Of a stretch of 64,000 bases of DNA, positions 51,039 through 61,436 are shown piece by piece. The translations under genes and the position numbers were made by a program. The stretch lies in NCBI GenBank assembly GCA_017620255.1, contig JAFZQU010000028.1, forward strand, positions 186,001 to 250,000, given 5' to 3'. Within the stretch, counting starts at the first letter, position 1; each line of letters opens with the position of its first letter. The notes beneath the pieces are model-generated. The model worked only from the letters and a program-made list of their open reading frames with translations. It made no database searches and had not been told where the DNA came from. This DNA comes from Lachnospiraceae bacterium. GTDB lineage: Bacteria; Bacillota; Clostridia; Lachnospirales; Lachnospiraceae.

Positions 51039-53720
51039 TTACTGTATCTGTGTGCCGAGCACTTTTTGCGCTTCTTTGAGACAGGCTTCCACACCGGAAG
51101 GATCTTTTCCGCCGGCCTGAGCCATGTTCGGTCTTCCGCCGCCGCCACCGCCGATGAGACCGGCGATCCCCTTGATCAGGTTGCCGGCATGCGCGCCTTT
51201 CTTTTGCGCGGAATCTGTCGCGGTCGCGATCAGGTTGACTTTGTCGCCCTGTACGGACGCGATCACGACCACACCGTCCGTGAGCTTCTCTCTGAGCTGA
51301 TCACCCAGATCACGCAGTCCGTTCATATCCACGTTATCCACGCTGATCGCAAGCAGCTTGACGCCGTTTACGTCCACTGCCTGTTCCAGCACATCGCCTA
51401 CCGCTTCCTTGGCTGCTTTCGACTTCAACGATTCCAGTTCGCCGTTTAAGGACTTGATCTCTGCCTGCAGATGCGCGATCTTCTCCACCAGTGTTGCCGG
51501 TGTTGCTTTTGCGGCTTTTGCGGCATCGTTCACGGTCTGCTCGATCTGGCGGTAATACGCAAACACGCCGTTGCCCGTCAGGGCTTCTATTCTTCTGACG
51601 CCGGAAGCCACACCGTTTTCAGATAAGATCTTAAAAGCCGTGATGGAACCGGTATTGGATACATGCGTTCCACCGCAAAGTTCCACGGAAAACGCATCGG
51701 CATAAGCTTTTTCGATATCCGCTGCGTCCGATCTTCCCATGGAAACAACGCGTACGCTTTCCCCGTATTTTTCACCAAACAGCGCCATTGCGCCGGTTTT
51801 CTTTGCATTCTCGATGGGCATTTCTTCCGTATTGACAGGAAGATCTGCACTGATCTCTTCGTTTACGATCCGCTCAACCTCTGCAAGCTGCTCAGCCGTC
51901 ATGGCTTCAAAATGGGAGAAGTCGAAACGCAGACGGTCCGCATTCACAAGGGAGCCCTTCTGCTCAACATGATTGCCGAGTACCGTCTTCAGTGCCTTCT
52001 GTAAAAGATGCGTTGCCGAGTGATTTTTACATGTATTCGCTCTTTTTGCAGCGTCAACGGATGCTTTGGCAGCGTCTCCTGTTTTGATCATACCCTTTGT
52101 CACGCATCCCACATGGCCGATCTTTGTACCTGTCAGATGGATCGTCTCATCCACGCGGAATTCGCCCTCGGCTGTCGTGATCAGGCCGCTGTCGCCTTCC
52201 TGTCCGCCCATGGTCCCGTAAAACGGCGTCTCATCCAAAACGATCGTACCCTTCTGTCCGTCTGTCAGGCAGTCGGTAACTTCCGTTTCGGTCGTCAGGG
52301 CGATCACCTTTGCATCGCTTGTCAGCTTATCATATCCGACAAAACGTGAATTTAAGGAAAGATCCAGATCATCGTAGACATTCCGCTCTCTGCCCGCCAT
52401 GTGCTCGGCGCCCTTATAGGTTCCGCTGCTCTGCTCTTTGGCGGCTGCCTTTGCGGCTTCAAAACCTTCCTGATCATAGGTAAGGCCTTTTTCTTCAAGG
52501 ATCTCAACCGTTAAGTCGATCGGGAATCCGTAAGTATCGTATAAACGGAATGCATCCTGGCCGGACAGGACCTTTTCGCCCTTTGTTGCCATGTCCGCTT
52601 CCAGTTTTGCCAGAATGGACAGCCCCTGGTCGATGGTCTTGTTGAACTGCGCCTCTTCTTTGGCAATGACATTAAAGATGAAGTCTTTCTTCTCTTCCAG
52701 TTCCGGATAACCGTCCTTCGAACCCTCGATCACGGTCGCGGCAAGATCCGTTAAGAACGTGCCTTCAATGCCAAGGATTCTTCCGTGCCTGCAGGCTCTG
52801 CGGAGCAGACGCCTTAAGACATAGCCTCTGCCACCGTTTTCCGGCATGATGCCGTCGCTGACCATAAAGGTGACGGAACGGATATGATCCGTAACAACGC
52901 GCAGGGAAATATCTGTCTGCGTATCCTCGCCGTATTCCTTGCCCGCCAGGCGGCAGACATGATCGCGCAGGGCTTTCATGGTGTCGATATCAAACATCGA
53001 ATCCACATCCTGCACGGCGCAGGCCAGACGCTCCAGCCCCATGCCCGTATCGATGTTCTTCTGGGACAGTTCGGAGTAATTGCCTTTGCCGTCGTTGTAG
53101 AACTGGGAGAATACATCGTTCCAGATCTCCATGTAACGGTCACAGTCACAGCCTACCGTACATCCGGGTTTACCGCAGCCGTATCTTTCGCCGCGGTCGT
53201 AATAGACTTCCGAACAGGGACCGCAGGCACCTTCGCCATGCTCCCAGAAATTGTCTTCCTTGCCGAAACGGAAGATCCTCTCCGCAGGGATGCCGATCTT
53301 CTTATTCCAGATCTCGAACGCCTCATCGTCTTCCTCGTAAACGGACGGATACAGCCTGTCTTTATCAAGGCCTACCACTTCCGTTAAGAAATCCCATGTG
53401 AACGAGATCGCTTCTTCCTTAAAGTAATCACCGAAGGAAAAGTTTCCGAGCATCTCAAAAAAAGTTCCGTGCCTTGCGGTTTTACCGACATTGTCGATAT
53501 CGCCCGTACGGATACATTTCTGACAGGTCGTCACCCTTCTTCTCGGCGGGATCTCTGCTCCCGTGAAATATGGTTTGAGCGGAGCCATACCCGAATTGAT
53601 CAGCAGCAGGGACGCATCATTGTGCGGCACCAGCGAGAAACTGTTCATCCGAAGATGCCCGTTCTTTTCAAAATAGTCGAGAAACATCTTTCTCAGTTCA
53701 TTTACACCATACTTTTGCAA
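51039..53720 (-). CDS. alaS: alanine--tRNA ligase
   Basis: The enzyme charges tRNA-Ala and has about 893 residues with the start chosen here. Class II catalytic motifs (SFSLVPHNDASLLLINSGM, RVTTCQKCIRTGD), the editing domain with HSATHLLQKAL and CGGTHVSNTG, and a glycine-rich C-terminal C-Ala domain are present. Start choice is uncertain. The TTG at 53720 has GGAGG at eight-base spacing and gives MQKYGVNELRKMF, which fits the family. The ATG at 53726 is only two bases from GGAGG, and the ATG at 53762 has no clear ribosome site. Confidence 0.96.
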   Translation of the reverse strand: MQKYGVNELRKMFLDYFEKNGHLRMNSFSLVPHNDASLLLINSGMAPLKPYFTGAEIPPRRRVTTCQKCIRTGDIDNVGKTARHGTFFEMLGNFSFGDYFKEEAISFTWDFLTEVVGLDKDRLYPSVYEEDDEAFEIWNKKIGIPAERIFRFGKEDNFWEHGEGACGPCSEVYYDRGERYGCGKPGCTVGCDCDRYMEIWNDVFSQFYNDGKGNYSELSQKNIDTGMGLERLACAVQDVDSMFDIDTMKALRDHVCRLAGKEYGEDTQTDISLRVVTDHIRSVTFMVSDGIMPENGGRGYVLRRLLRRACRHGRILGIEGTFLTDLAATVIEGSKDGYPELEEKKDFIFNVIAKEEAQFNKTIDQGLSILAKLEADMATKGEKVLSGQDAFRLYDTYGFPIDLTVEILEEKGLTYDQEGFEAAKAAAKEQSSGTYKGAEHMAGRERNVYDDLDLSLNSRFVGYDKLTSDAKVIALTTETEVTDCLTDGQKGTIVLDETPFYGTMGGQEGDSGLITTAEGEFRVDETIHLTGTKIGHVGCVTKGMIKTGDAAKASVDAAKRANTCKNHSATHLLQKALKTVLGNHVEQKGSLVNADRLRFDFSHFEAMTAEQLAEVERIVNEEISADLPVNTEEMPIENAKKTGAMALFGEKYGESVRVVSMGRSDAADIEKAYADAFSVELCGGTHVSNTGSITAFKILSENGVASGVRRIEALTGNGVFAYYRQIEQTVNDAAKAAKATPATLVEKIAHLQAEIKSLNGELESLKSKAAKEAVGDVLEQAVDVNGVKLLAISVDNVDMNGLRDLGDQLREKLTDGVVVIASVQGDKVNLIATATDSAQKKGAHAGNLIKGIAGLIGGGGGGRPNMAQAGGKDPSGVEACLKEAQKVLGTQIQ

Positions 53721-53775
53721 AATCATTTCCTCCGTTTCTATGTAAGACGTATCGCTCTGCATACGGCTGCTTTCT

Positions 53776-54795
53776 TTATAACAGGTTTACGCCGTGTGCG
53801 GCTGCGTATTCCAGGACTTCATCCGTCCAGATGGAACTCTGCACCTCTCCGATATGCGCCCTGCGCAGGAAGAACATACAGATCCTCGACTGTCCGATGC
53901 CGCCGCCGATGGTATAAGGAAGTTCCTTATTCAGAACGGCCTTTTGGAACGGAAGTTCGGCACGTTCCATGCAGCCTGCTTTCTTCAGCTGTTTCTTCAG
54001 GGAATTCTCATCCACACGGATCCCCATACTGGATAATTCAAGTCCGATGTCCAGAACCGGATAGTATACGATGATATCGCCGTTCAACTCCCAGTCGTCA
54101 TAGTCGGGAGCTCTGCCGTCATGCCGTTCTCCGGAATTCAGCGTTTTACCGATCTGCGTAAGGAATACCGCCTTGTATTCCTTTGCGATCTCGCGCTCAC
54201 GCTCTCTCGGTGTCAAGTCAGGATACCTGTCTTCGAGTTCCTGTGTGGAAACAAAGGTGATCTCATCCGGCAGGATCTTTTTGATCTGCGGATAACGGGC
54301 GTTGATGAACACTTCCGTATTCTTTAAGGCTTCATAGACTTTCCGCACGGTTTCACGAAGCGTCTTTTCATTGCGTTCCTTTTTGTCTATGATCTTCTCC
54401 CAGTCCCACTGGTCCACATAGAGCGAATGCAGATTGTCCGTATCTTCATCACGCCGGATCGCGCTCATATCCGTATAGAGGCCTTCGCCGTGCGCAAATC
54501 CGTATTTGGCAAGCGCCATGCGTTTCCACTTTGCCAGGGAATGCACGATCTCAACCTGTGCATCGTTCTGCTCCCTGATCCCGAAGGATACCGGTCTTTC
54601 CACACCGTTTAAGTTATCGTTCAGACCGGATTCCGGCCTTACGAACAGCGGTGCCGAAACACGGGTCAGGTTCAGTTCTTTGGCGAGTGCTCTCTCAAAA
54701 TAGTCCTTTACGTCTTTGATCGCTATTTCCGTTTCCTTAATGGACATGGGGCTTTTATAGCCCTTCGGAACGGTAATGCTCTTTACCTTTTTCAT
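53776..54795 (-). CDS. asnA: aspartate--ammonia ligase (asparagine synthetase A)
   Basis: The 339-residue enzyme forms asparagine from aspartate, ammonia and ATP and is related to class II tRNA synthetases. Marks include SIKETEIAIKDVKDYFE-like start, LFVRPESGLNDNLNGVERPV and HDGRAPDYDDWELNGDI. The ATG at 54795 has GGAGG five bases upstream. It lies between alaS and a hybrid kinase on the same strand. Confidence 0.96.
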   Translation of the reverse strand: MKKVKSITVPKGYKSPMSIKETEIAIKDVKDYFERALAKELNLTRVSAPLFVRPESGLNDNLNGVERPVSFGIREQNDAQVEIVHSLAKWKRMALAKYGFAHGEGLYTDMSAIRRDEDTDNLHSLYVDQWDWEKIIDKKERNEKTLRETVRKVYEALKNTEVFINARYPQIKKILPDEITFVSTQELEDRYPDLTPREREREIAKEYKAVFLTQIGKTLNSGERHDGRAPDYDDWELNGDIIVYYPVLDIGLELSSMGIRVDENSLKKQLKKAGCMERAELPFQKAVLNKELPYTIGGGIGQSRICMFFLRRAHIGEVQSSIWTDEVLEYAAAHGVNLL

Positions 54796-54810
54796 AATCT
54801 CCTCCAAAGA

Positions 54811-57237
54811 TCACTGCACATCCGTATCCAGATACTGTCTCATATGCAGCGGTACGTATTTATACATGATCTTTTTTAATTCTTCCAGTTTGACGGGCTT
54901 GGCCAGATAATCGTTCATGCCGCAGGAAAGAAGCGTTTCTTTCGTGCCGCTTAAGACATCCGCCGTCAGTGCCACGATCGGGAGTTCCTGCGGACTGCAT
55001 CCGTTCAGTTTTCTGATCTCCATCGTAGCTTCCCTGCCATCGATCTCAGGCATCATATAGTCCATAAAGATCAGATTGTATTTCGGATTGTTCTGTACCA
55101 TTTCAATCGACTGTTTTCCGCCGGAAGCGGTATCGGCTTCGATGCCGTACTGCTTCAGCAGTTCCGTGATGACTTTCAGGTTGACGCGGTTATCGTCAAC
55201 GGCAAGCACACGGAAGGCCGGTGCACGGAATTTGCCGAGTTCTTCGACTTCCGTTTTCTTCTCTTCCGTCTTCCCGGATGGCGACCGGTCAATCTCCTGA
55301 GTCACGAATGCGGCAAACGTCGAACCTTTTCCGTATTCACTGCTGACGGTGATACGGCCGTCCATCAGTTCCGCAAGCTGCCTTGCAATGGCAAGGCCAA
55401 GGCCCGTTCCTTCCTTGCTGCGGTTTTTGCGCACATCCACCTGCGTGAACTCATCAAAGAGTTTCCGAAGATCCTCTTCCTTGATCCCGACGCCGGAATC
55501 GGCGACGATGAAGATCAGTTCTGCGTGCTGGTCATCAAGCGGCCTGAATCCGACCTTCAGGTCCACAAAACCTTCATCCGTATATTTCACTGCATTATTT
55601 AACAGATTCAGTACGATCTGTCGGACACGTCCCTCATCCCCGATCATCCTCTTCGGGATCCTGCTGTCCGTGGAAACCGTGAGCGTCAGGCCCTTTTCCC
55701 TGGCCTTCACAACAAGCATCTTCTCTATATCGGAGATCATCTTGAGCGGTTCGTAGGATTCTTTGACCAGATCGTATTTTCCTGCCGAGAACTTGGAATA
55801 GTCAAGGATATCGTTGATGATCTCAAGCAGGTTCCTGGATGCGGAATAGATCGTATTGACATAGTCCCATTCCGTGTCATTGAGCGTCTCCGATTCCGAA
55901 AGGAGTTCGGACATACTCATGATCGCGTTCATGGGCGTACGGATCTCATGGGACATATTCGCAAGGAATATGCTCTTATCCCAGCTTTCCTTGACCGCTT
56001 CTTCCTTTTCGCGCTGCAGTATCAGCAGTCCCCTGACACTGTCATACACCTGAACAAACAGGAAAAGAGCGATCGCAATGGCAAACAGCGTGCCCGTACT
56101 CTTGTAATCTTTCCGCCAGTACCGCTTTAAGATCTCCGCGAGCGTAAACGGCACAAGGATCAGAAGACCGAAGAACATCGCCTTCAGATCCTTATCCCTG
56201 TATCTCAGGAAACTCCATACGGTGGTAAACAGCACGGTGAGGACCGTCAGGACCAGTCCGATGTGCACGAGGATAAGGGTCTCCTGAAGATCCAGGATAT
56301 GAAAGATCTGCAGGATCATATACAGGAAGCCCATGATACAGGTGAACATCTCCAGTATGAAAAAGAGCTTCGTGTACCGTTTCTTCTGCACCTGATCCAC
56401 ATATGCCAGGAATGCGCCCGGGATCAGTGAGAGCGAAATAAAAGTCAAGGCATAGATCGCGTACGGGTTTCCGATCCTGAACTGTGTCAGTTTCCCTTCC
56501 GTCAGAAGCCAGGTACAGCTGAATATGATGAAAAGACCGAGCGTGAGCAGTTTATTGTCTCTTTCCTTATTGCCGATCCAAAACGCCAGATAAAGCGTGA
56601 GCATGATAAAGCCGACGAAAACAAGCGCTCTTGCAAGCACATAGCGGACGCTGTATGTTTCCTCGAGCATCTTATAGATCTCCCAGCGTGTCCCGATGTA
56701 AAAATCAGGGATCCTCCCTCTTTCGTGGTCATACACGCAGTCTACGGAGACTTCGATCTTTTTTCCCGCGTCCGTCTTGGCGAGCGGCACAAATACATAG
56801 TAACGCCCGTCCGTTTTCCATAACGGATTGCTGTCATCATATCCGAAGGAAGCTGCTGTCCTGCCGTCGATCACGACGCGTACGTTCCTGTCAGAGATCC
56901 GGAACGCCAGTTCATCGCCGTCCGTGGTATCTTGCGGCACAATGCTCTCAAGTACATAGGAACGCTGCCCCTCTTCCAGATAGGGCTTCAGGTCCGTGTC
57001 GGAGTTACACGGGATCACGACCTGGCCGTTATGCAGAAACCAGGTGTCCATGGTGCGGACATTCGTATCTTTATAGGTAACGTCCAGATGCTTCGTAAAC
57101 GCCGCCACGAAAAGCATCCCGACACCCATCGCGATGATGATCGCATAAAAGATCTTAAAGATCCATATTCTCTTGTTAAATGCAACTCCCGACTTTTGCA
57201 TGTTCGTTTTGCCTTTTGTCTGACTTTTAAATACCAT
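54811..57237 (-). CDS. hybrid histidine kinase with 7TM-type sensor and receiver
   Basis: The 808-residue protein has an N-terminal membrane helix (about 24-46), an extracellular domain of about 150 residues, then about seven membrane helices (200-400), as in 7TMR-DISM sensors. HisKA reads MSHEIRTPMNAIMS near residue 440. The ATPase domain is complete (IVLNLLNNAVKYT, ADSGVGIK, GTGLGLAI), and a receiver follows with LIFMDYMMPEIDG near residue 730. No Hpt is fused; a lone Hpt protein is encoded at 62.4 kb. ATG 57237 has no clear ribosome site; ATG 57201 is possible. It follows an ABC exporter pair. Confidence 0.9.
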   Translation of the reverse strand: MVFKSQTKGKTNMQKSGVAFNKRIWIFKIFYAIIIAMGVGMLFVAAFTKHLDVTYKDTNVRTMDTWFLHNGQVVIPCNSDTDLKPYLEEGQRSYVLESIVPQDTTDGDELAFRISDRNVRVVIDGRTAASFGYDDSNPLWKTDGRYYVFVPLAKTDAGKKIEVSVDCVYDHERGRIPDFYIGTRWEIYKMLEETYSVRYVLARALVFVGFIMLTLYLAFWIGNKERDNKLLTLGLFIIFSCTWLLTEGKLTQFRIGNPYAIYALTFISLSLIPGAFLAYVDQVQKKRYTKLFFILEMFTCIMGFLYMILQIFHILDLQETLILVHIGLVLTVLTVLFTTVWSFLRYRDKDLKAMFFGLLILVPFTLAEILKRYWRKDYKSTGTLFAIAIALFLFVQVYDSVRGLLILQREKEEAVKESWDKSIFLANMSHEIRTPMNAIMSMSELLSESETLNDTEWDYVNTIYSASRNLLEIINDILDYSKFSAGKYDLVKESYEPLKMISDIEKMLVVKAREKGLTLTVSTDSRIPKRMIGDEGRVRQIVLNLLNNAVKYTDEGFVDLKVGFRPLDDQHAELIFIVADSGVGIKEEDLRKLFDEFTQVDVRKNRSKEGTGLGLAIARQLAELMDGRITVSSEYGKGSTFAAFVTQEIDRSPSGKTEEKKTEVEELGKFRAPAFRVLAVDDNRVNLKVITELLKQYGIEADTASGGKQSIEMVQNNPKYNLIFMDYMMPEIDGREATMEIRKLNGCSPQELPIVALTADVLSGTKETLLSCGMNDYLAKPVKLEELKKIMYKYVPLHMRQYLDTDVQ

Positions 57238-57255
57238 TATTCAACTTATCACAAA

Positions 57256-59052
57256 TCATGCCGACCTGTAAAGTTGTGCATAAAATCCGTTCTGTTCCAT
57301 CAGGGTTTCATGTGTGCCCTGTTCAATGATACTGCCATCCCGCATGACAAGGATCAGATCCGCATCCCGGATCGTAGAGAGGCGGTGCGCCACGATAAAG
57401 GTCGTCTTTCCTTCCATCAGCGCATGAAAAGCACTCTGGATACGCATCTCCGTTCTTGTATCTATGGAAGAAGTCGCTTCATCGAGTATCAGCATGGGCG
57501 GCTTGTTCAGCATGAGCCTTGTGATACAGAGCAGCTGCTTCTGTCCCTGGGATAACATCTCCCCGTCTTCCCCGATGTAGGTATCATATCCGTTCGGCAG
57601 TCTTCTGATAAAGGAATGTGCATGCGATTCCATGGCGGCGGCTCTGATCTCCTCATCCGTTGCATCCGGTTTTCCAAAGAGGATGTTTTCCCGTATCGTC
57701 CCTGCAAACAGCCAGGTATCCTGCAGGACCATACCGTAAGCGCTTCTAACATCATTCAGCCTGAACCTGTCTGTCTCCTGCCCGTCAAGCAGGATCTTTC
57801 CGGCGTCTGTTTCATAGAAGCGCATCAGGAGATTTATAAGCGTTGTTTTGCCGCAACCCGTCGGACCGACGATGGCAACTTTCATACCGGGTCTGACGGA
57901 TACATTCAGATGGCGGATCAGTTCCTTTGTCTTATCATAGGAAAAATCAACATCCTTAAGTTCCACGGCTCCCTCTATGGCAGGAAGCTTGGCAGGTTCA
58001 TCCGTTTCCGTCTCAAACGTCTGATCATCGATGACTTCAAACACCCTTGCTGCACAGACGATCGCGTTCTGCAGTTCCGTGACAACGGAGGTGATCTCGT
58101 TGAAAGGCTTCATATACTGATTGGCATAACTGAGGAATGCACTCAGCACACCGATCGAAAGCGCTCCGAATATCGCGGAGTTTCCGGAAAATACGGCGAT
58201 CGCACCCACACAGGCAACGAGCGCATATACGATGTTATTGACAAAACGAGTCGAAGGATTCGTCAGGGAAGAAAAGAACAGTGCACGCAGCGAAGAACTC
58301 TGCAAACGCGTATTGATCTCGTCGAACCGCCTGATCACGTCCTCTTCCTTTCCGTAGGCCTTGACCGTTTTCTCGTTGGTCATCATCTCGTCCACAAGGG
58401 CGACCTGCTCTCCTCTTTCCATACTTTGCAGCCGGAACATATCATAGGTGTGGCCTGCAATATATCTGGCAACAAACAGGGAAAGGGGCGTCAGTAAGAC
58501 CACGATCAGCGCGATCGATACGTTCATGGAAAACATGAACAGCAGGGTGCCGATGATCGTAACGATCCCTGTAAAGAGCTGCGTAAAGCCCATCAGGAGT
58601 CCGTCCGCAAACTGTTCCGTATCCGCGGTCAGTCTGCTTACAAGATCTCCCTGCGGATGGGAATCAATATAAGAAAGCGGAAAACGCTGTAATCTCGAAA
58701 AAGCCGTGTTTCTGATCTCCCGTACGGTATGATAGACCACATGATTATTGATCAGGTTCATGCCATATTGGGAAAGTGCCGCAAGCAAGGCAAACAGGGC
58801 GGCAAATACCAGCCTGTTTACAAGTGCCCTGTCAAATACGCCTTCCGTGATCAGATCGATCGCATTTCCGATCCGGATGGGCACAAGCAGTGTGAAAACG
58901 ACAGACGATACGGCTAGCAGCAGGGACAGGATAATGAGCGGCAGATAGCGTTTCTCCTGTCTGAGCACGCGTCTGATCACCGTTGTTTTTGCGATCTTTT
59001 TATCCTCATGGATGTTGCCGTGCGGCATATAGCCGAAAAGATTTCCGCTCAT
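57256..59052 (-). CDS. ABC exporter, catalytic-Glu half
   Basis: The 598-residue half-transporter has six membrane helices and a nucleotide-binding domain with Walker A GPTGCGKTTLINL, signature LSQGQKQLL (noncanonical, Gln for the first Gly), Walker B LILDEATSSID with the catalytic Glu, and H-loop VAHRLSTI. It overlaps the other half-transporter gene by four bases. With it, it forms a heterodimer of the LmrCD/TM287-288 type, which typically exports drugs or lipids. Confidence 0.92.
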   Translation of the reverse strand: MSGNLFGYMPHGNIHEDKKIAKTTVIRRVLRQEKRYLPLIILSLLLAVSSVVFTLLVPIRIGNAIDLITEGVFDRALVNRLVFAALFALLAALSQYGMNLINNHVVYHTVREIRNTAFSRLQRFPLSYIDSHPQGDLVSRLTADTEQFADGLLMGFTQLFTGIVTIIGTLLFMFSMNVSIALIVVLLTPLSLFVARYIAGHTYDMFRLQSMERGEQVALVDEMMTNEKTVKAYGKEEDVIRRFDEINTRLQSSSLRALFFSSLTNPSTRFVNNIVYALVACVGAIAVFSGNSAIFGALSIGVLSAFLSYANQYMKPFNEITSVVTELQNAIVCAARVFEVIDDQTFETETDEPAKLPAIEGAVELKDVDFSYDKTKELIRHLNVSVRPGMKVAIVGPTGCGKTTLINLLMRFYETDAGKILLDGQETDRFRLNDVRSAYGMVLQDTWLFAGTIRENILFGKPDATDEEIRAAAMESHAHSFIRRLPNGYDTYIGEDGEMLSQGQKQLLCITRLMLNKPPMLILDEATSSIDTRTEMRIQSAFHALMEGKTTFIVAHRLSTIRDADLILVMRDGSIIEQGTHETLMEQNGFYAQLYRSA

Positions 59053-60785
59053 GATGCAACACCGCCTTCCGTTTCGCTCATGCTGCCCTGCGATCTGTAT
59101 ATCTCCGCATAAACATCACATGTCTGAAGCAGTTCTTCGTGTGTTCCGTGCCCCACCATCCTGCCGTCATCAAGCACGATGATATGGTCGCAGTCCTGTA
59201 TGGAGACGGTACGCTGCGAGATCATGATGATCGTCGGTCTCTCTGAAAGGGTGCTTAAGTTGCTCCGAAGCTTCCTGTCCGTCATATAATCCAGTGCCGA
59301 AAACGAATCATCCAGGATCAGCACTTTTGGTTTCTTCACAAGTGCTCTGGCGATACAGAGCCTCTGTCTCTGACCGCCGGAATAGTTTCTGCCGCCCTGA
59401 TTGACAACGGCTTGCAGCCCGCCGTGTTCTTCCAATACGTTTTCACAGCAGGCCATCCTGACTGCTTCCATCAGTTCCGGGTCTTTTGCTTCTTCCCTTC
59501 CCCACTTCAGGTTATCGGCGATCGTTCCCTGAAACAGCACGGGTTTTTGCATGGCAATACCGATCATATCCGTGAGCTGTTCCGGTTTATACTCTTTGGT
59601 CTCCCTGCCGAGGATCCGTACCTGGCCGGCCGTCGGTCTGTAAAAACCGGCAATGAGATGTGCCAGGCTTGTCTTTCCGGCGCCTGTGCCGCCGATGATA
59701 CCGACCGTTTCGCCTTCTTTGATCACCAGATCGATGTCTGAGAGGACTTCATCGGCGTCTTCATGATATTTGAGGGATACATGATCAAATACGATCAGAT
59801 CTGCAGCAGGATCCGGCACGGCTTCTTCCGTGACCGTTCCGGTTTCTTTCATATGCAGTATGTCTGTGATACGTTTCCAGCCGGAAAACGCCTTATTCAC
59901 CGTGATCAGCAGGTTTGCGAATTTGACCAGTTCCAGCAGGATCTGTGACATGTAGTTATACAAAGCCACAACAGAGCCGGCAGTCAATGTGCCGTTTCCA
60001 ACCTGTATCGCGCCGATACGGATCAGCTGCACAATGAACAGATTGATGACTATATAAGTGATGGGATTTAAGAGCGCGGTACGGACGCCCGCCTTCTTTT
60101 GTGCCAGAAACAGCGCGTGATTTTTATCCTGAAACGATCCTGTCTGTTCCTCCTGCCTGCAAAAAGCACGGATGACACGTGTGCCGGATAGATTCTCCCG
60201 GATCGCTTCCGTGATCTTATCGAGTTTCTGCTGCGCGATAAGCAGCAGTGAAATGTTGGAATAGGCAAGAACAGCCACGATGAGGGCCAGGACAAAGATC
60301 AGCAGGACAAACAGCAGGGCGGATCTTGTATCGATCAGAAAAGCCATGATCGTGGCACCGATCACGATATAGGGAGACCTTAGGAACAGGCGCAGGATCA
60401 TATTGACACCCGCCTGGACGCTGTTCACATCGGAGGTCAGTCTGGTGATCATGGTGGAACTGCCGACTTCATCGATCTTGGAAAAAGACAGATGCATGAG
60501 TTTCGAGAACAGGTCATGCCGTAAATTGGTACTGAGACCTACAGCCGCTTTGGCCGCAAAATACTGCGCCAGAATGGCGCAGGCAAAGCCTACGAAAGCA
60601 AGGATCGCCAGAAAGAAGCCGCATCTGATGATAAACGACCCGTCCTGATCGGGGATCCCTTTATCTATCATGCGTGCGATCACGAGCGGCACAAGCAGTT
60701 CAAACCCTGCTTCCAGTGCTTTGAACGCAGGGGATAAGATGCACTCTTTTTTGTAATCTTTCAGATACTTAAACAATTCCCGCAT
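59049..60785 (-). CDS. ABC exporter, degenerate-site half
   Basis: The 578-residue half-transporter has six membrane helices and a nucleotide-binding domain with Walker A GGTGAGKTSLAHL, signature YSGGQRQRL (canonical), Walker B LILDDSFSALD with Asp for the catalytic Glu, and ISQRTVSI with Gln for the H-loop His. This is the usual pattern of the subunit that contributes the degenerate ATP site. Coupled by a four-base overlap to the other half. Located between thiN and a sensor kinase, so control by that kinase is possible. Confidence 0.92.
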   Translation of the reverse strand: MRELFKYLKDYKKECILSPAFKALEAGFELLVPLVIARMIDKGIPDQDGSFIIRCGFFLAILAFVGFACAILAQYFAAKAAVGLSTNLRHDLFSKLMHLSFSKIDEVGSSTMITRLTSDVNSVQAGVNMILRLFLRSPYIVIGATIMAFLIDTRSALLFVLLIFVLALIVAVLAYSNISLLLIAQQKLDKITEAIRENLSGTRVIRAFCRQEEQTGSFQDKNHALFLAQKKAGVRTALLNPITYIVINLFIVQLIRIGAIQVGNGTLTAGSVVALYNYMSQILLELVKFANLLITVNKAFSGWKRITDILHMKETGTVTEEAVPDPAADLIVFDHVSLKYHEDADEVLSDIDLVIKEGETVGIIGGTGAGKTSLAHLIAGFYRPTAGQVRILGRETKEYKPEQLTDMIGIAMQKPVLFQGTIADNLKWGREEAKDPELMEAVRMACCENVLEEHGGLQAVVNQGGRNYSGGQRQRLCIARALVKKPKVLILDDSFSALDYMTDRKLRSNLSTLSERPTIIMISQRTVSIQDCDHIIVLDDGRMVGHGTHEELLQTCDVYAEIYRSQGSMSETEGGVAS

Positions 60786-60806
60786 AACATTACTATTATA
60801 CAGGGT

Positions 60807-61436
60807 TTACACTTCATTCTCAATAGGAACGCTACATTCCATGATGAGCATGATCCCCCGCCCCATGGTGATCCTGATCTCTTCCGTTTCCCAGGCATTG
60901 CTCAAACCCAGCGGAAACGTATTTTTCAGGGTTATATCCTCCGCATCGTATTTTGCACCGCTTATGGACACATGTTCACAGGAATCGGAAAGTGAAAACA
61001 GGGACAGGACACAGCCTTCTTTTTTCGGAAGAAGGATCTCTCCACCCGTAAAAGTCAGGAGATGCGCCTCATCATCAAAGATCTCACAGGCACAGCCATA
61101 GGATGCGGCATAGGCCATGGACTGGATATTTGCAAACAGATGATCTATCCTTCCGCCAAGCGCACAGAGGATCCCGATGTGATCGTATCCGTTTTCGATC
61201 GCATATTTAACGGCAAGCATCGTATCACTGTCGTCCTTGCGTACGGGATGCTTTAAGAGGGGGATATATACAGAATCAGCATGGATCGAGTCAAGATCGC
61301 CGATCAGGATATCCGGATTGATCCCGAGTGCGATCGCATGATCATATCCGTGGTCACAGGCGATCACAAACGAATAGGTAAAATCCGGTTTTTTCATGCA
61401 GCGTGCGCCGCCTGTGATGATGAGACAGTTTTTCAT
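60807..61436 (-). CDS. thiN: thiamine diphosphokinase
   Basis: The 209-residue enzyme converts thiamine to thiamine diphosphate with ATP. Marks are CDHGYDHA, the acidic ILIGDLDSI near residue 46, RKDDSDTMLAVKYA near 67, and GGRIDHLFANIQ near 93. It overlaps thiT by four bases, so uptake and activation of thiamine are made together under the TPP riboswitch. Confidence 0.95.
   Translation of the reverse strand: MKNCLIITGGARCMKKPDFTYSFVIACDHGYDHAIALGINPDILIGDLDSIHADSVYIPLLKHPVRKDDSDTMLAVKYAIENGYDHIGILCALGGRIDHLFANIQSMAYAASYGCACEIFDDEAHLLTFTGGEILLPKKEGCVLSLFSLSDSCEHVSISGAKYDAEDITLKNTFPLGLSNAWETEEIRITMGRGIMLIMECSVPIENEV

Noticed and set aside
57616-58497. 293-codon plus-strand open frame opposite the ABC exporter
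   Set aside because: Shadow of a gene with full ABC motifs.
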